From Paenibacillus tarimensis (lineage in GTDB: Bacteria; Bacillota; Bacilli; Paenibacillales; Paenibacillaceae), in contig NZ_JAKGAO010000005.1 in NCBI RefSeq assembly GCF_021532315.1, positions 1-64,000 on the forward strand: a DNA stretch of 64,000 bases, given 5' to 3'. Both the position numbers and the translations under genes were made by a program. Every line of letters starts with the position of its first letter. Within the stretch, counting starts at the first letter, position 1. The notes below the pieces were generated by a model that saw nothing but the letters and a program-made list of their open reading frames with translations, did no database searches and was not told the DNA's origin. This document shows, piece by piece, positions 62,735 to 64,000 of this stretch.

Positions 62735-63187
62735 TCAAGTACCCGTCTTGAGAAGGATTTCCTTCATCCGGTTCATGTGTACAATCATATCATTAAGGTC
62801 TTCCTCTTCAAGACCGCTAAGCATATCCTTAACTCTGCCGGCAATTACGCGGTGGAAGATGCCGCAAATTTGATCTCCCTTAGGGGTGATTTCAATATAG
62901 GTTACCCGCCGGTCCTGTGTGCATGGCTTGCGGCAGGCGAGGCCCTCCTGAACCAGCTTGTCAATCAGCGGAGTCATGTTCGGCCGGGAGATGGAGATCT
63001 GCTGGGACAAATCGGACACGGTAGCTCTGCGCATCTCGTTCAGAATGATCAAGAGGCGGCCGTTGGCAGGTGTCAGATGAAGGGCTGGCAGGTCTTCCTC
63101 AGGTATACGGTCGAATATCTTCTTATGAAGAAGGGGCATCAGCACCATAAATTGTTGGGACAGTTCTTCAATAAGCTCGTCTCGCAT
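62735..63187 (-). CDS. MarR-family transcriptional regulator
   Basis: 150 residues from ATG 63187 (MRDELIEELSQ). Winged helix: LHLTPANGRLLIILNEMRRATVSDLSQQISISRPNMTPLIDKLVQEGLACRKPCTQDRRVTYIEITPKG. AAGGATGGTG lies upstream of the start. It is divergent from the next efflux gene, which it probably represses. Confidence 0.92.
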   Translation of the reverse strand: MRDELIEELSQQFMVLMPLLHKKIFDRIPEEDLPALHLTPANGRLLIILNEMRRATVSDLSQQISISRPNMTPLIDKLVQEGLACRKPCTQDRRVTYIEITPKGDQICGIFHRVIAGRVKDMLSGLEEEDLNDMIVHMNRMKEILLKTGT

Positions 63188-63251
63188 GGTCACACCATCC
63201 TTATACATTCACGTAGCTTCAGTGTAGCATAAACAATAAGCAAATTGTGTA

Positions 63252-63280
63252 TTGATTCATAATAGTTATTAAATTATAAT
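63252..63280 (+). promoter_or_regulatory. promoter of the second DHA2 gene
   Basis: TTGATT (63252-63257), 17 bases, TATAAT (63275-63280), in an AT-rich divergent region that should hold the operator of the neighbouring MarR protein. Confidence 0.72.
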
Positions 63281-63358
63281 CATATAGGCGATCGTAAGAA
63301 GGGTACGAAAGCCGCAAGTCCAGAAGTACAGAAAGATACATATAAGGAGGAACCACAC

Positions 63359-64000
63359 TTGAATACTGCAAGTACTGGCCTTAACCCGCAGAAGCTGGAT
63401 TTGGCTAATATTAAGAGGCTTCCCATCATGATCTCTTTGATCATCGGCGCATTTTTTTCTATTCTGAATGAGACGCTGCTGAACGTCGCTTTTCCCGAAC
63501 TGGTTAAGGAGCTTAATGTCCCTTATACGACGATCCAGTGGCTGTCAACCGCATACATGCTGGTGGTGGGGGTACTGATCCCGGTCACGGCACTGCTGGT
63601 TCAATGGTTCTCGACCCGGCAGATGTTTCTTGGGGCCATGTTCCTGTTCTCACTCGGCACACTGGTATGCGCAATCGCACCGGGCTTCGAAGTACTGCTT
63701 GTCGGGCGGCTGCTGCAGGCGTGCGCAACTGGTCTGATGCTGCCAGTGATGATGAACACCATACTGGTGCTATACCCGCCTGAGAAGCGGGGGGCCGCTA
63801 TGGGAACGATGGGACTTGTCATCATGTTCGCTCCAGCGATCGGGCCTACCTTATCCGGACTTATTCTGGACACGATGAATTGGCGCTGGCTGTTCTATCT
63901 GGTGCTGCCGTTCGCCATCTTTGCTTTTATCTTTGCCTTTATCTACTTGAAAAATGTCAGTGTTCTGACTCGTCCGAAGGTCGATATTCTCTCTATTATT
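63359..64000 (+). CDS. DHA2-family MFS transporter, 5' part only
   Basis: TTG start at 63359 with AAGGAGG 10 bases upstream; the frame is open to the window end, giving 214 residues. Begins with a short polar region and then LPIMISLIIGAFFSILNETLLNVAFPELV (TM1, with the N-E-T-x-x-N pattern of EmrB/DHA2), followed by QWLSTAYMLVVGVLIPV and GLMLPVMMNTILVLYPPEKRGAAMG, about six helices in all. Motif A is weak (QWFSTRQMFLGA). Truncated by the window, not by mutation. Confidence 0.9.
   Translation, partial: MNTASTGLNPQKLDLANIKRLPIMISLIIGAFFSILNETLLNVAFPELVKELNVPYTTIQWLSTAYMLVVGVLIPVTALLVQWFSTRQMFLGAMFLFSLGTLVCAIAPGFEVLLVGRLLQACATGLMLPVMMNTILVLYPPEKRGAAMGTMGLVIMFAPAIGPTLSGLILDTMNWRWLFYLVLPFAIFAFIFAFIYLKNVSVLTRPKVDILSII

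Overview
The window looks like chromosomal DNA of a low-to-mid GC Firmicute of the Bacillales, most likely Paenibacillus or a close relative. Reasons: strong GGAGG ribosome binding sites with frequent GTG/TTG starts, the infC-rpmI-rplT operon behind an attenuator leader, a leucine T-box in front of ilvBNC-leuAB, a SigI/RsgI pair, an SLH-anchored NagZ, and an EssC-type (T7SSb) secretion locus. I see no rRNA, tRNA, CRISPR array, insertion sequence or prophage.

Layout. 0-7 kb: trmB, a PAP2 phosphatase (minus strand), two glycosyltransferases, infC-rpmI-rplT with an ATT-initiated infC, a Gly/Tyr-rich small protein and a GNAT acetyltransferase. 7-14 kb: branched-chain amino acid operon ilvB-ilvN-ilvC-leuA-leuB with a promoter, a Leu(CTC) T-box and internal hairpins around ilvC. 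14-23 kb: a zinc-ribbon-like protein, sigI-rsgI behind a SigI-type promoter, an RsbT-like protein next to a histidine kinase with an RsbU-type N-terminus, leucyl aminopeptidase, an MFS transporter and a YuiH-like molybdoenzyme. 23-25 kb: a type I toxin-antitoxin locus (27-residue holin-like toxin) with a rearranged partial repeat, a nucleotidyltransferase-fold protein and a MESH1-like HD hydrolase. 25-32.3 kb: Fur-box-controlled siderophore uptake genes divergent from a Btr-like AraC activator and an SLH-NagZ. 32.4-38 kb: an IDEAL-like protein, then an apparent selenium operon (PhnDEC-like transporter, selD, mnmH). 38-42 kb: a chemoreceptor and a YoaE-like molybdopterin oxidoreductase.

42.7-59.5 kb is the most distinctive part: a single-strand run of 15 genes forming a type VII secretion locus. 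It holds a membrane-anchored kinase-fold protein, a secreted stalk-like protein, EssC with an N-terminal FHA domain, an EsaB/YukD ubiquitin-like protein and two WXG100 proteins. These are followed by what looks like a reverse-domain T7 lipase effector with an upstream lipoprotein (candidate immunity) and two small helical partners, and a second effector-like protein with a glycine-zipper C-terminus next to a polytopic membrane protein (candidate immunity). The locus ends with two paralogous small proteins, a soluble Ser/Thr kinase fused to a VWA domain, and a PP2C phosphatase. Kinase + VWA, PP2C and FHA together resemble the threonine-phosphorylation switch known from type VI secretion, but here on a T7SS. 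Canonical EsaA, EssA and EssB are not recognisable.

59.6-64 kb: a secreted CSC-motif protein, then two MarR-DHA2 efflux modules, the last running off the window end.
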